Made by a program: the position numbers and the translations under genes. Below are positions 37,014-47,966 of a stretch of DNA of 64,000 bases, in pieces; the first letter of the stretch is position 1; every line of letters begins with the position of its first letter. The DNA is from Costus lasius (taxonomy: Eukaryota; Streptophyta; Magnoliopsida; Zingiberales; Costaceae): contig CM050450.1 of NCBI GenBank assembly GCA_027563935.2, positions 30,863,439-30,927,438 on the forward strand, in the 5' to 3' direction. The notes under the pieces were generated by a model that saw only the letters and a list, made by a program, of their open reading frames with translations, searched no databases and was not told where the DNA came from.

Positions 37014-40000
37014 ATGAGCTTCAATGTGCGATCCCTACTGGAAAGGGAGAAGTTTGCTGGGCCGAACTTCTCTGACTGGTTCGGACACCTTAAGATCGTT
37101 CTTAAGGCAGAGAGGAAACTGTATGTCCTCGAGACGGCAGTGCCGCCTCAACCCGCTGCGAACGCCGCAAGGGCGGTTCGCGATGCCTATGAAAAGCACG
37201 TCAATGATAGCATTGATGTCGCTTGCCTGATGCTAGCGTCTATGACGCCACCGCTGCAGCGTCAGCATGAGGATATGTCGGCTATAGAAATTATAGCGAA
37301 CCTCAAGATGCTGTATGCTGCACAGGCGAGGACAGAACGCTATAATCTGACAAAGCTCTTCTTTCAGAGCAAACTGGCTGAAGGGAGCCCAGTGGGAGCT
37401 CACGTGCTCAAGATGATTGGGCACAAGGAGGCTCTGGAGAAACTGGGGCATACCATCAACCAGGAGCTTGCTGTGGATATTATTCTGCAGTCTCTCCCGC
37501 CCTCTTTCGATGCGTTCATCATTAACTTTAATATGAACAAAATCGATTGTACACCGGCAGAGCTGTTGAATATGCTCTTGACAACTGAGGAAACTCTGAA
37601 GGGAAAGCCTTCAACCTCTGTCTTAATGGTTCCTTCCAGGAACAAGAAGAAGGGGAAGAAGGGCAAAGCCCCTGTCAAGAATTACAGCAAGGCTCTGAAA
37701 CAGAAGGTGAAGCGGTCAAAGGACAACAGGTGTTTCCACTGTGGCCAGCTGGGTCACTGGAAAAAGGACTGTAAAGCGCTCCAAGGAGATAAGAGGGGAA
37801 GCATCGCTTCTGGCTCAGGTATATATGTGACTGAGGTCATGTTATCTTCTTCTTCTATTTCATGGGTGTTGGACACTGCATGTGGAGTTCACATTTGTTC
37901 AAATGTACAGGAACTCAAGAGAAGAAGGCAGGTGGGACAGCATGAGGTAGACCTACGCGTTGGAAACGGGGCACGGGTTGCTGCTGTTGCTGTAGGAGAC
38001 TATTTCATTTCTTTACCATCTGGCATTGTATTGGAATTAAACAATTGTTATTTTGTACCGAGTATCACCAAAAATATTATCTCTATTCCTGCTCTTGTCA
38101 GGAAAGGTTTTGCCTTTGAATGCAATATTTCAAAGTGTGTTTTATCGTATGATAATATTGTTTATGGAACTGGTTTAATTAACAATGGGTTATACATGTT
38201 GGACATGGAAAATTCTATACAAAACATTGATAATAAGAAAGCCAAGTATGCTGATGACAGCACCTTGCTATGGCATAGTCGTTTAGGCCATATAAACGAG
38301 AAACGCATTAAGCGGTTGCATGATCATGGACTGCTGGGATCTTTCTCCTATGAGGAGATTGATACATGCAAAGCTTGTTTGATGGGTAAAATGACGAAGT
38401 CTCCTTTTCCTAACAAAGGTCAAAGGGCTTTAGGTTTACTTGACCTTATACACAGTGATGTGTGTGGGCCTTTTAGTAAACATGCCAGAGGTGGCTATCA
38501 GTACTTCATTACCTTTACTGATGATTTCAGTAGGTATGGGTATGTCTATTTAATGAGACATAAAAGTGAATCTTTTGACAAGTTCAAAGAGTTCAAAAAT
38601 GAAGTACAAAATCAGTTAGGCCGAAATATCAAGGCACTTCGTTCTGATCGAGGTGGAGAATACCTAAGTCATGCATTTACTGACTATCTGAAGGAGTGTG
38701 GGATTATCTCACAGCTCACTCCGCCAGGAACACCGCAATGGAATGGTGTGTCCGAGAGGAGAAATAGAACGTTACTTGACATGGTTCGTTCTATGATGAG
38801 TCAGGCTACTCTTCCATACTCCTTTTGGGGTTTTGCACTGGAGACAGCTGCAAAGGTACTAAACCGAGTGCCATCCAAGGCAGTTTCAAAGACGCCATAT
38901 GAGTTATGGTATGGGAAACAGCCTAGCTTGACATTTATCAGGATCTGGGGTTGCGAGGCTTATGTCAAAAAGCTCGCCTCTGGGAAACTGGAGAGCAGAT
39001 CTGAGAAATGCATATTTGTCGGTTACCCTAAGGAAACTAAGGGTTATTATTTCTACGATCCCAAGGAGAACAAGGTATTTGTTGCTCGGACGGCAATATT
39101 TCTTGAGAAGGAGTTTCTTCTGCAAGAAGCCAGTGGGAGAGAAATAAAGCTGGATGAGAATCTAGAGGAAGGACAAAGTAGTCAAGCGCAGTTGGATGAG
39201 CCTGAGCCGGTAGATCAGGTTATTGAACAACCTGAGGCTCAAACATCACGGGAACCGCGAAGATCGGGAAGGATCCGTCGACAGCCAAAGCGCTATGACG
39301 GAGTCTACATCATTGAAAATGATGAACCCCTCACTTATGCGGATGCGGTCAGTGGACCGGAGTCAGCTAGATGGCTTGAAGCTATGCGAGCCGAAATGGA
39401 CTCCATGTCAGATAACCAAGTCTGGGATTTGGTTGATCCGCCTCCGGGAGTAATCCCTATAGGCTGTAAATGGATCTTCAAGAAGAAGATTGACATGGAT
39501 GGTAACGTGGTTACCTATAAAGGCAGGCTAGTTGCGAAAGGTTTCAAACAAATCTACGGGATAGATTATGATGAAACTTTCTCACCTGTAGCCATGTTTA
39601 AGTCTATTCGGATTCTTTTCGCGATAGCTGCATATTACGATTATGAGATCTGGCAGATGGATGTGAAAACAGCTTTCCTTAATGGAAATCTGGATGAGGA
39701 TGTGTATATGACACAACCTGAAGGTTTCACTAATCCAGCAGATCGTCATAAAATATGCAAGTTAAAGAAGTCTATTTATGGACTGAAACAAGCATCTAGA
39801 AGCTGGAATATTCGTTTTGATGAATCAATCTCTGAGTTTGGTTTCATCAAGAACGAAGATGACCCGTGTGTATATAAAAGGTTTAGTGGGAGCGTGATTA
39901 CATTCCTAATCCTCTACGTCGATGATATCTTGATCATTGGAAATGACATTCCTGAAATGCATGCTGTGAAGGCATGGTTAAGGAAATGTTTCCAGATGAA

Positions 40001-40898
40001 AGATTTAGGAGAAGCAGCCTATGTGTTAGGTGTGAAGATCTACAGGGATAGATCTAAGAGGCTTCTCGGGCTGTGCCAGAGTACTTACATCGATAAGGTC
40101 CTGGAAAGATTCCATTTAGAGAATTCTAAAAGGGGACATCTTCCAGTCAGACATGGTCTGAATCTTTCGAAGAGTCAGTGTCCACGAACACAGACTGAGA
40201 AAGATGAAATGGACAATACGCCTTATGCTTCGGCTATTGGATCCATAATGTATGCGATGTTGTGTACTCGCCCAGACGTTGCTTACGGGCTAAGCGTGAC
40301 CAGTCGGTTCCAAAGTAATCCAGGTATGGCGCACTGGATTGCAGTCAAGAATATTTTAAAATATCTGCGGAGGACCAAAGATATGTTCTTGATATATGGT
40401 GGTCAGGAAGAACTCAGTATAGAAGGATATACTGACGCTTCGTTCCAGTCGGACCAGGATGATTTCCGATCGCAATCAGGCTATGTTTTTAGCTTGAATG
40501 GTGGAGCAGTGGTGTGGAAGAGTTTCAAACAGTCAACTGTTGCTGATTCCACAACAGAAGCTGAGTATGTTGCAGCCTCGGAAGCATCCAAGGAGGCAGT
40601 GTGGATTCGTAAGTTCGTGAGAGAACTTGGTGTTGTTCCTTCGAGTGCAGATCCTTTGGTTATCTTCTGTGATAACACTGGAGCAATCGCACAAGCAAAG
40701 GAACCACGGTCACACCAGAAGTCCAAGCACATACAGAGACGGTTTCACTTGATCCGGGAGATCATTGATCGTGGCGAGATCAAAATTTGCAAGGTTCATA
40801 CAGACGACAATCTGGCTGACCCGCTTACCAAGCCTCTGGCGCAGCAGAAGCATGAGAAGCACTGTAATAATATGGGTTTGAGGTTTCTCAACCATTAG
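37014..40898 (+). CDS. gag-pol: C2 copia gag-pol polyprotein, intact
   Basis: This single 1,294-residue frame encodes all proteins needed for copia transposition. Gag (about 1-235) forms the particle; the zinc knuckle CFHCGQLGHWKKDC is at about 240-253. The aspartic protease site is WVLDTACG (Asp about 287). The integrase zinc region has His about 421 and Cys 452 and 455. The catalytic triad is Asp 482 (HSDVCG), Asp 545 (SDRGGEY) and Glu 581 (SERRNR), giving a D-x35-E spacing. RT carries Asp about 883 (QMDVKTAF) and the YVDD pair at about 970-971. RNase H has Asp about 1141, Glu about 1184 and Asp about 1220 (FCDNTGA). The order integrase before RT defines Ty1/copia. The ATG follows the leader and is kept in C2 and R2 (and as ATGAAC in C3). 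No stop or frameshift is seen. Confidence 0.97.
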   Translation: MSFNVRSLLEREKFAGPNFSDWFGHLKIVLKAERKLYVLETAVPPQPAANAARAVRDAYEKHVNDSIDVACLMLASMTPPLQRQHEDMSAIEIIANLKMLYAAQARTERYNLTKLFFQSKLAEGSPVGAHVLKMIGHKEALEKLGHTINQELAVDIILQSLPPSFDAFIINFNMNKIDCTPAELLNMLLTTEETLKGKPSTSVLMVPSRNKKKGKKGKAPVKNYSKALKQKVKRSKDNRCFHCGQLGHWKKDCKALQGDKRGSIASGSGIYVTEVMLSSSSISWVLDTACGVHICSNVQELKRRRQVGQHEVDLRVGNGARVAAVAVGDYFISLPSGIVLELNNCYFVPSITKNIISIPALVRKGFAFECNISKCVLSYDNIVYGTGLINNGLYMLDMENSIQNIDNKKAKYADDSTLLWHSRLGHINEKRIKRLHDHGLLGSFSYEEIDTCKACLMGKMTKSPFPNKGQRALGLLDLIHSDVCGPFSKHARGGYQYFITFTDDFSRYGYVYLMRHKSESFDKFKEFKNEVQNQLGRNIKALRSDRGGEYLSHAFTDYLKECGIISQLTPPGTPQWNGVSERRNRTLLDMVRSMMSQATLPYSFWGFALETAAKVLNRVPSKAVSKTPYELWYGKQPSLTFIRIWGCEAYVKKLASGKLESRSEKCIFVGYPKETKGYYFYDPKENKVFVARTAIFLEKEFLLQEASGREIKLDENLEEGQSSQAQLDEPEPVDQVIEQPEAQTSREPRRSGRIRRQPKRYDGVYIIENDEPLTYADAVSGPESARWLEAMRAEMDSMSDNQVWDLVDPPPGVIPIGCKWIFKKKIDMDGNVVTYKGRLVAKGFKQIYGIDYDETFSPVAMFKSIRILFAIAAYYDYEIWQMDVKTAFLNGNLDEDVYMTQPEGFTNPADRHKICKLKKSIYGLKQASRSWNIRFDESISEFGFIKNEDDPCVYKRFSGSVITFLILYVDDILIIGNDIPEMHAVKAWLRKCFQMKDLGEAAYVLGVKIYRDRSKRLLGLCQSTYIDKVLERFHLENSKRGHLPVRHGLNLSKSQCPRTQTEKDEMDNTPYASAIGSIMYAMLCTRPDVAYGLSVTSRFQSNPGMAHWIAVKNILKYLRRTKDMFLIYGGQEELSIEGYTDASFQSDQDDFRSQSGYVFSLNGGAVVWKSFKQSTVADSTTEAEYVAASEASKEAVWIRKFVRELGVVPSSADPLVIFCDNTGAIAQAKEPRSHQKSKHIQRRFHLIREIIDRGEIKICKVHTDDNLADPLTKPLAQQKHEKHCNNMGLRFLNH

Positions 40899-40907
40899 AT
40901 TAAGTGC

Positions 40908-40918
40908 AAGTGGGAGAT
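40908..40918 (+). other. C2 polypurine tract
   Basis: AAGTGGGAGAT lies between the end of gag-pol and the 3' LTR. The same tract is kept in all family 2 copies with this junction and in C1 at about 54723-54733. Confidence 0.8.
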
Positions 40919-42599
40919 TGTTGGGGTATGCCCTTAAGGCTAATGTTTGAGGCCTTTGGGATTGTAATAGTATCATGTAATAAACTCTTGTGTTTATAAA
41001 GGCATGGTTATTGTTCAGGTTGTTACCTTGTCTGCTGTAATAAGTGTACTTCTGAATAATGTCTCAAAGCTATTCAGCTAGGCTGACATGCATATGTCCT
41101 TAGTCGATATATCTTGGTGAACATGAGACAGCCTTGATATGATTGAGACTAATATGTGTGCTAATCTTATAGGATGCTTCGAGCATGGAATAAGATGTAG
41201 ACTCATGGGTACATTGGATGTACTGGACAGACCCTACTAGGATATTCAATTGCTTGTCACAATATGAATGATCCTTGTTTGCACTAAGTGGCACATGTCC
41301 TTTGACTTGAGATCACTTGTGTTACTAAATGATGATTGTCATTGTTTTGAGGTAGTTCAATATCATTTGAAACATAATGATTATAAACTATCTTGGATAA
41401 TGATCATGAGTCAGGTTAGAACACTAGTGATAGATAAAGGATTGCCGTCTCCTTGTTCAAGGAGTGTGATGTTCTAAAGGGCCCCCCCTGTATGAGATGG
41501 TTGAGATAGTGTATGGCCATACCCAGGTGACTATGTTCATCTGATCTAATCATGCTCATCATATTGGAGTTACAAGCTTGACACGCTTGTCCAATGAGAA
41601 CATCCAGTGGCAAAGGACACATGCATGCCTTGTGAAGTTGCATTCACACTTGTGCTGTGTTTTGGGTGTAGTCTTGGAAGACTCTTTCCTTTATATCGGG
41701 AGACAGTGATGTGTTGCTAGATACCCCTCACTGATCGTGATAACGTGAGTTGTCGTTACCGACATTTAAAGGAAACCCTCAGGGTCGCACAATTTGATGA
41801 TATGGCTTACTTGAGTCAGATCGTGTGGACTGAATCGTTTGGGTTCAGTTTAAAGGGATTTTATCTCTGATTGTAAGTGAGATCTGGTCTGATCATGTTT
41901 GATTGATTAGGGCTTGAGATCGGTAAGCTTCGATCGAGAGAGATGATGCTAGATCGGTGAGATCAGGAGCATCAAGAATTGAACGGTTAGATTTTGAACC
42001 TTTAGGGTTTAATCTAGACCATATGGCTTGGGTTAATTGGTCTTGGACCAAACCGAATAGAACCGGCTCATGATTGAGCGCATGGTTCATGGGAGATGAG
42101 TTAAGCGTTTGGTTCACTCAAGAGTGAACGCATGAGCTTTAACACCTTTCCATTTTTGGAATCGGTTTCGAAGTGGAAATGGTGTAACGCCTCCACATTA
42201 GTGTGGGAGGTTACTCTCTTGCCGAATTCTCTCGTGTGAAGGTTTCTCCAATTTTCGGTGGAGAGGACTTGACGAAAGCTACGAGAGGAAGTCTCGCCAA
42301 GCACAACCTAGAAGTTCCCTTCCTTTCCATTTCGATCAAGGACATCTTGGAGATCCTTGCTAGCACAAGGAGCATCCAAGGAGCAAGTCATCACTCATTT
42401 TGTGTGCGACAATTTGGAGGAGACCTATCTTGATCTCTCGCTTCCAAGTCGCCATCCTCTTCATGGCTTTGGTATGATTTCTCATAGCCTTAAGTTGATC
42501 ATATGGTTATCATATGCGATCTTCTAGAAACCCTCTTTCCGCCATGCTTGCTAGATGCGCATGATTAGGGTTTCACCCCCTTATATTAGGGACCCTTCA
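40919..42599 (+). repeat. C2 3' LTR
   Basis: This is the 1,681 bp partner of 33800-35480. It ends GGGACCCTTCA followed by TSD CAAGG at 42600-42604. Confidence 0.95.
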
Positions 42600-44449
42600 C
42601 AAGGTTGAGTGTGATGAGATGGAGATTTATGATCTTATCATACATCTCAAAGGTCTCTTCATACCGTGCTCTATAGACAATGATCATGAGAGTTCTGTTG
42701 GATCTTTAGAGTGTATGCCTAAATCTGAGAATGACCATGGTTCTGTATCTTCGAAGCTAATACTTCGGAAGACTGGGAATGCATGGGTATTTCGAAGAGG
42801 ATTAATTGCCAAGAAGAGCATGGCAAAGAAGAAGAGATGTAATCCATCTGCTTCAGGTATTGTGTTATCGAGGTCTTTTGTCTACTTCTTATTCATGGGT
42901 ACTGGGTACCGCATGTGGAACTTACATATGTTTTTCATATGCAGGAGCTCAAAAGAAGTAGGACGATGAGGCTTGGTGGGATCGACTCTTGGGTCAGGGA
43001 CGGAGCATTGGATGCTGCTGTTGATATCATCTCATTGCCTTGAAGACTTTATCTAGAACTTTGCTATTATGTATCAGCTTATGTATTAGAACATCATTCC
43101 TTTTGGAAAGGATTTCAGTTTGAAATAATAAATGATATTTTCTTTAAATCTGAGATGTTCTGTTGAAGTGATACAGTTGATAATAGTTTGTGGTTCTATA
43201 TGTAACACAAGATCAGATCCAATGATTCAATAAACACCCTCTTATAGCATTGTCTCTTGAACCATAGAACAATGGTCACATCCAAAGCTCCATGGACTAT
43301 TGGGATCATTATCCTTTCAGGATTATGATGCATGTGAGCCTAGTTCAAAGGAACAATGTGACTGGCTTCACCATAAAGGGTAGAAGGGTTAGTGGCTTGT
43401 TGGATCTATTATACAGCAATGTGTGTGGACCCATGTAAACAAGCACTAAGAGGTATTGTATGCTTCATTAGGTGTGGATATGCTTTATCCAACCCAAGTA
43501 CTTTGGAGAAATCCAAGAAGTTCAAAATGAAGTACAGAATCAAATTGGAGGATCTATTAAAGCACTTTGATTGGATCAAGGTGATTAGTGAAAAATTTGA
43601 TGACTATCCTAAGGAGTGTGGGGATTATCTCATAGCTTACTTGGAACACCACTGTGTGGTGAATTTCAAAGAAAGAAAGAGGAACACATTGGATGTGGTT
43701 CCATCTTTGAATAGTCATGCAAATTTACTACTTTGATGCCATGTAAACAGATGAACTGTCACTCCATTGGAAAGTGTGTCTGAGATAGCTTTTGAGTTGG
43801 AAACTACAAATATCCCATTTCTTCAAAGGATTTAGGAATGTAATGTGCAGTGATTCAAAAGTATGTGTTTGTGGAGCACTATAGAGTGCTTATTCTATCC
43901 CGAAGAGAACAAACTATTTGTTGCTCAAACTGCTGTCTCTCTTGAGAAGATATTTCTTTTGAAAGAAGCTAGTGGGAGTAGATTTGATTTGGACATGGTC
44001 CAAAATCAACCATAATACAATTAGACACAAATGGAGAGTAGAATCTCACATACAGGTTGAAAGTCAACCTGTAGTTCAAGTAACACAGGAACCATATAAG
44101 TCTGGATGGATTTGAAATGCTAGGCATGACGAATTTTTCATCTGGGATAAACCTAAGACTTATGATGAAATGGAAGCGGTCGGTGGACCAGATTCCAAGA
44201 AATGGCTAAAAGCCATGAGAACCATAATGGACTCCATGTCTGCTAATCAAGTCTGGGACTTGGATGAGCTGCCAAAGGGGTAATTCCCACAGGCTGTAAA
44301 TAAATCTTCTAGGAAGATAGACATGGAAGGTAACATTGTTACCTTGAAAGGCAAGCTAGTGAACAAAAATTTCAGGCAAATCCACTGGGTGGATAATGAT
44401 GAAATTTTTCACCATAAGCTATGTTTGAGTCCATTAGCTATATGCTTGT
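42600..44449 (+). pseudogene. C1 gag, protease, integrase and RT-start remnants
   Basis: This is the middle block of C1, heavily decayed. After gag (LIIHLKGLF) the frame soon reaches a relic of the protease site around 42890-42925 (TGCGTYIC-like where family 2 has DTACGVHIC). The C-terminal half of gag with the zinc knuckle is not found; about 300 bases seem lost. Further on are integrase relics near 43390-43430 (LLDL..SNVCGP), 43610-43660 (KECGDYLIAYLE) and 43905-43975 (EENKLFVAQTA), and the RT start near 44215-44260 (TIMDSMSANQVWDL). Stops and shifts occur throughout. It ends at the C3 insertion. Confidence 0.8.
44445..44449. repeat. Target-site duplication CTTGT of C3 (pairs with 53566-53570)
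   Basis: CTTGT flanks both ends of C3 in the C1 RT region. Confidence 0.92.
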
Positions 44450-46146
44450 TGTTGGGGTATGCCCTTAAGGCTAATGTTTGAGGCCATGGGAATGTATCAG
44501 TATCATGTAATAAACTGTTATGTTTATAAAGGCATGGTTATTATTCAGTTGTTTACATTGTCTGCTGCAATATATGTTCTTCTGAATAATGTCTCAAAGC
44601 TGTTCAGCTAGGCTGACATGCTATAAGTCCTTAGTCGAGATATCTTGGTGAACATGAGACAGCCTTGATATGGTTGAGACTAATATGTGTTCTAATCTTA
44701 TAGGATGCTTCGAGCATGGAATAAGATGTAGACTCATGGGTACAATGGATGTACTGGACAGACCCTACTAGGATGTTCAATTGTTTGTCACAATGTGAAT
44801 ATTCCTTGAATATGACAAGTGGCACATTTCCTCTGACTTGAGATCGCTTGTGTTTTCTGAATGATGATTGTCATCATTTTGAGGTAGTTCAATATCATTT
44901 GAAACATAATGGTTATAGACTATCTTGGATGGTGAGCTTGAATCAGCTTAGGGCACTAGTGATAGACATAGGATTGCCGTCTCCTTGTTTAAGGAGTGTG
45001 ATGTTCTAAAGGGGCCCCCTGGATGAGATGATTGAGAGAGTGTATGGCCATACCCAGGTGACAGTGTTCATCTGTTCTAATCATGCTCATCATATTGGAG
45101 TTACAAGCTTGACAGGCTTGTCCAATAAGAACATCCAGTGGCAAAGGAAATATGTATGCTTTGTGAGTTGATTCACACTTGTGCTGTATTTTGGGTGTAG
45201 TCTTGGAAGACTCTTTTCTTTATATCGGGAGACAGTGATGTGTTGCTAGATACCCCTCACTGATCGTGATAATGAGAATTATCGTTACCGACATTTAAAG
45301 AAAACCCTCAGGGTCGCACAATTTGATGATATGGCTTACTTAAGTTAGATCGTGTGGACTGAATTGTTTGGGTTCAGTTTAAAGGGATTTAATCTCTGAT
45401 CGTAAGTGAGATCTGGTCTGATCATGTTTGATTGATTAGGGCATTAGATCGGTAAGCTTTGATCGAGAGATTGGATGCTAGATTGGTCAGATCAGGAGCA
45501 TCAAAGAGATCGACGGTTAGATCTGGAGCCTTAGGGTTTAATTTGATCTAAGCCTTGTCGCTTGGCTTATTTGGTTTTTGGACCGAACCAACATGAACCG
45601 GCTCATGGATGAGCGCATGGTTCAAGGGTGAAGTGAGTTGCGATTGGGGTAAACCCATGACCGCAAGTGGTGAAGTGGTATGCTATTTTTAGATAGCACT
45701 TCCCTACGTGACCACGACTCACGATTCACGCCTTTCTCTTCTTGTCGTTTGACGCTCATCTCTCGCGGAAGAGCATCCATCTCTCGGGGGTTTTTTCCAT
45801 TCGAGAAAGAGAGAGGTTGACGAAAATAAGGAGGAAGAAAATCGCCAAGCAAAGAAGATCTCCTTCCCTTCCATTCGAGAAGAACACCTTGACGCCTTGC
45901 TAGCACAAGGAGCATCAAGGAGTAGGCACATCTTTCATCTTGTGTGCGTATCTTCAGGAGGAGAGCGGCATCACTCTCTGCTTCCAAGGCGCCATCTAGA
46001 AATGGCTATGGTATGGTTCTATCTCATCTATGCAATCGGTTTTGTTAATCATATAACATGAAAGATCCTAAGAAGCCCTCTCCGCTGCGTTCTCCCTTAA
46101 TATGCGCCTCACTTGGGTTTCGCCCCCCCTTATCTGGGGACCTTCA
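44450..46146 (+). repeat. C3 5' LTR (copia family 2)
   Basis: This 1,697 bp LTR runs TGTTGGGG to CTTCA. The companion hairpin of the 28-nt block is at 45268-45283 with the stem GATAAT/ATTATC. Confidence 0.95.
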
Positions 46147-47966
46147 ATTGGTATCAGAGCCATAGGTTAACACATGTTTTATGATTGCATGAGCCATTTT
46201 TGTGATTCATGTTGCAGATCTTTATTACATGCGCATATACATGTTTAGTTATCGTGAACGATACTTGTATTTTTCATCTTGGCGCATGTAAGATGGCGCA
46301 TTATTTTTGTTGTTGTTTTTACAAAACGATGATAACATGCGCGACTCACTATAGATCTGAGGCCCTGCTATAAACCCTTAGATGGGTTATTGGGGTTGAA
46401 GTCACCCCCTAGGTTAGATCCAAACAGTCTGATCAGACTATCTGACAGCCTGAATGGGTCGACCAGATAGCACCTTGGCGCAAGCCTATGGTGGCTATAG
46501 GTCGACTGCAGACAGGTGTGTAGCGATGTCTGATTGAGACAACAGATGAACACACATGAGTTAGGCCCGGGGTCACACCCGCTTGCCAGACCTCATTGTG
46601 GTTGTTCAGCCCTGGCGCATGCATGGTTGACCTTATGGTCGACTCAAGTCAGTTAGGACTTGGTGCATGCTAGGGCAGTGGATCTGACTAGGTTGGATGA
46701 GTGGATCCCTGGTAATAGACCGTTGTAAGGTTGAAGGGCAAATAAGGAAATTAAAATTGATCCCATGGGGTTTTTCGAAAATTTTAATTTTTATGGATCA
46801 CATGATTGCTGATTGGATGCATATGTTTGTTTATTTAGTCTTATGTGGGCTGCCCATATTAATTGTGTGCTGTGCTGGGGCCTGTGTGCCTGGGATTTAA
46901 AAGTGTAAATTAATTATTGTGATCTGCGCATCACATTGCTTTAATTTATAAAATGTAATTGACCTGCGTGTCAATTTTGTCTAGATAGTTAAATTTGTAA
47001 TTTAATTAGACAAGAGCACAGAGCACACTTGGCAGAGGCGCATGCAGCTGTGGCTGGACCAGGTGGGAGGTCTAGGGTTCGACCCTAGGACCTGGCGCAT
47101 TTCCCTGGTGGGCGCACCAAAGCTGCAATTGGCGCTTGGGCCCTGGCTTGGGCCAGATGAGCAGCAAAAGACCCATGAAGAGCAAGTGAAGACTTAAGTT
47201 AGGTTAAGGTCTCGCTAGGGCTATGGGCTTTTACCACATAAGATTCATGCTTTCTTTTATTTATTGTTTAAATATTAGAACTGCATGATTAAGTTTATCT
47301 TCTGCTATCACCATAGGAATTGTATGATAGTGAAGAAGATAAAAGACCGTGAAAATCCAACGCTTAATATCAAGCTCATAAAGCCTTCTGACGCGAAACC
47401 TCACTGTTCTGATTATCGTTGGAGCCGTGTTGTACCCACTCAGTGGGCACGTCCATCTATCTTCAGAGGGTGTGGGATTACACCTGTGTGTTACAGAGTA
47501 GGGATTTATCCCTTCTCGTTGCTCAGCATAGCACATGGTGGTCCAGGGAGTAGGTTGGGTCAGCTTGACCATGAAGGCTACATATGTGGCGCATATGGTA
47601 GCACATGGAGGCAGCCATCTGTGGGGTCAGAGACTGTGTTGTACCAACTCAGTTGGCACAGTCTGCTGGATTGCCCAGATGAAGGGGAATCGCATGGGTT
47701 TGCGATCGGCAGGGAATGCCTACCGGAGATTAGTGCTTGTACTCTCTGTGCATCTTATCTCGCCTGAGCGGGACGCGGAGACCAAGTATGAAATCCGGAT
47801 CCCATCTCACTAAAAGAGTACTACTCTTTCGGGCTGTTTTGCTGGATTTTTCAGCCAGATAAAATAGTGAGAAAAGGAATCTTTCTTAAGTCCTGATTGA
47901 TTCTTAAACATTGATACTGACCTTGCTGTTCTTGCATTGTTGTAGATACCTGCAGCAACGAACACC
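46147..47966 (+). other. C3 leader (long form) with primer site
   Basis: The primer site TGGTATCAGAGC is at 46149-46160. This long-form leader contains the tRNA-like module at 47030-47092 and the three stem-loops at 47435-47447, 47644-47656 and 47758-47773. An open stretch at 47285-47767 overlaps the stem-loops; I do not treat it as a gene. Confidence 0.85.
47030..47092 (+). other. tRNA-like module in C3 leader
   Basis: The A-box-like TGGCAGAGGCGC (47030-47041) is followed 46 bases later by GGTTCGACCC in a hairpin CTAGGG-TTCGA-CCCTAG, itself within GGTC...GACC (47069-47092). GTTCGACCC fits the Pol III B-box pattern GWTCRANNC. The anticodon arm does not fold, so this is not a functional tRNA gene. 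Confidence 0.45.

Larger units (their letters stand above)
33800..42599 (+). mobile_element. C2: intact copia family 2 element
   Basis: C2 is an 8,800 bp complete element with two 1,681 bp LTRs, primer site, leader, an uninterrupted gag-pol, polypurine tract and perfect TSD. By eye the LTRs differ by two substitutions (33953/41072, 35286/42406) and two one-base indels in homopolymers. It is the only copy in the window with no coding lesion seen, so it may be autonomous. It sits in the C1 gag. Confidence 0.96.

Noticed and set aside
47023..47092. A functional tRNA gene in the C3 leader
   Set aside because: A-box-like and B-box-like motifs and a T-arm are present, but no 5-bp anticodon stem with a 7-base loop and no matching acceptor ends can be drawn.
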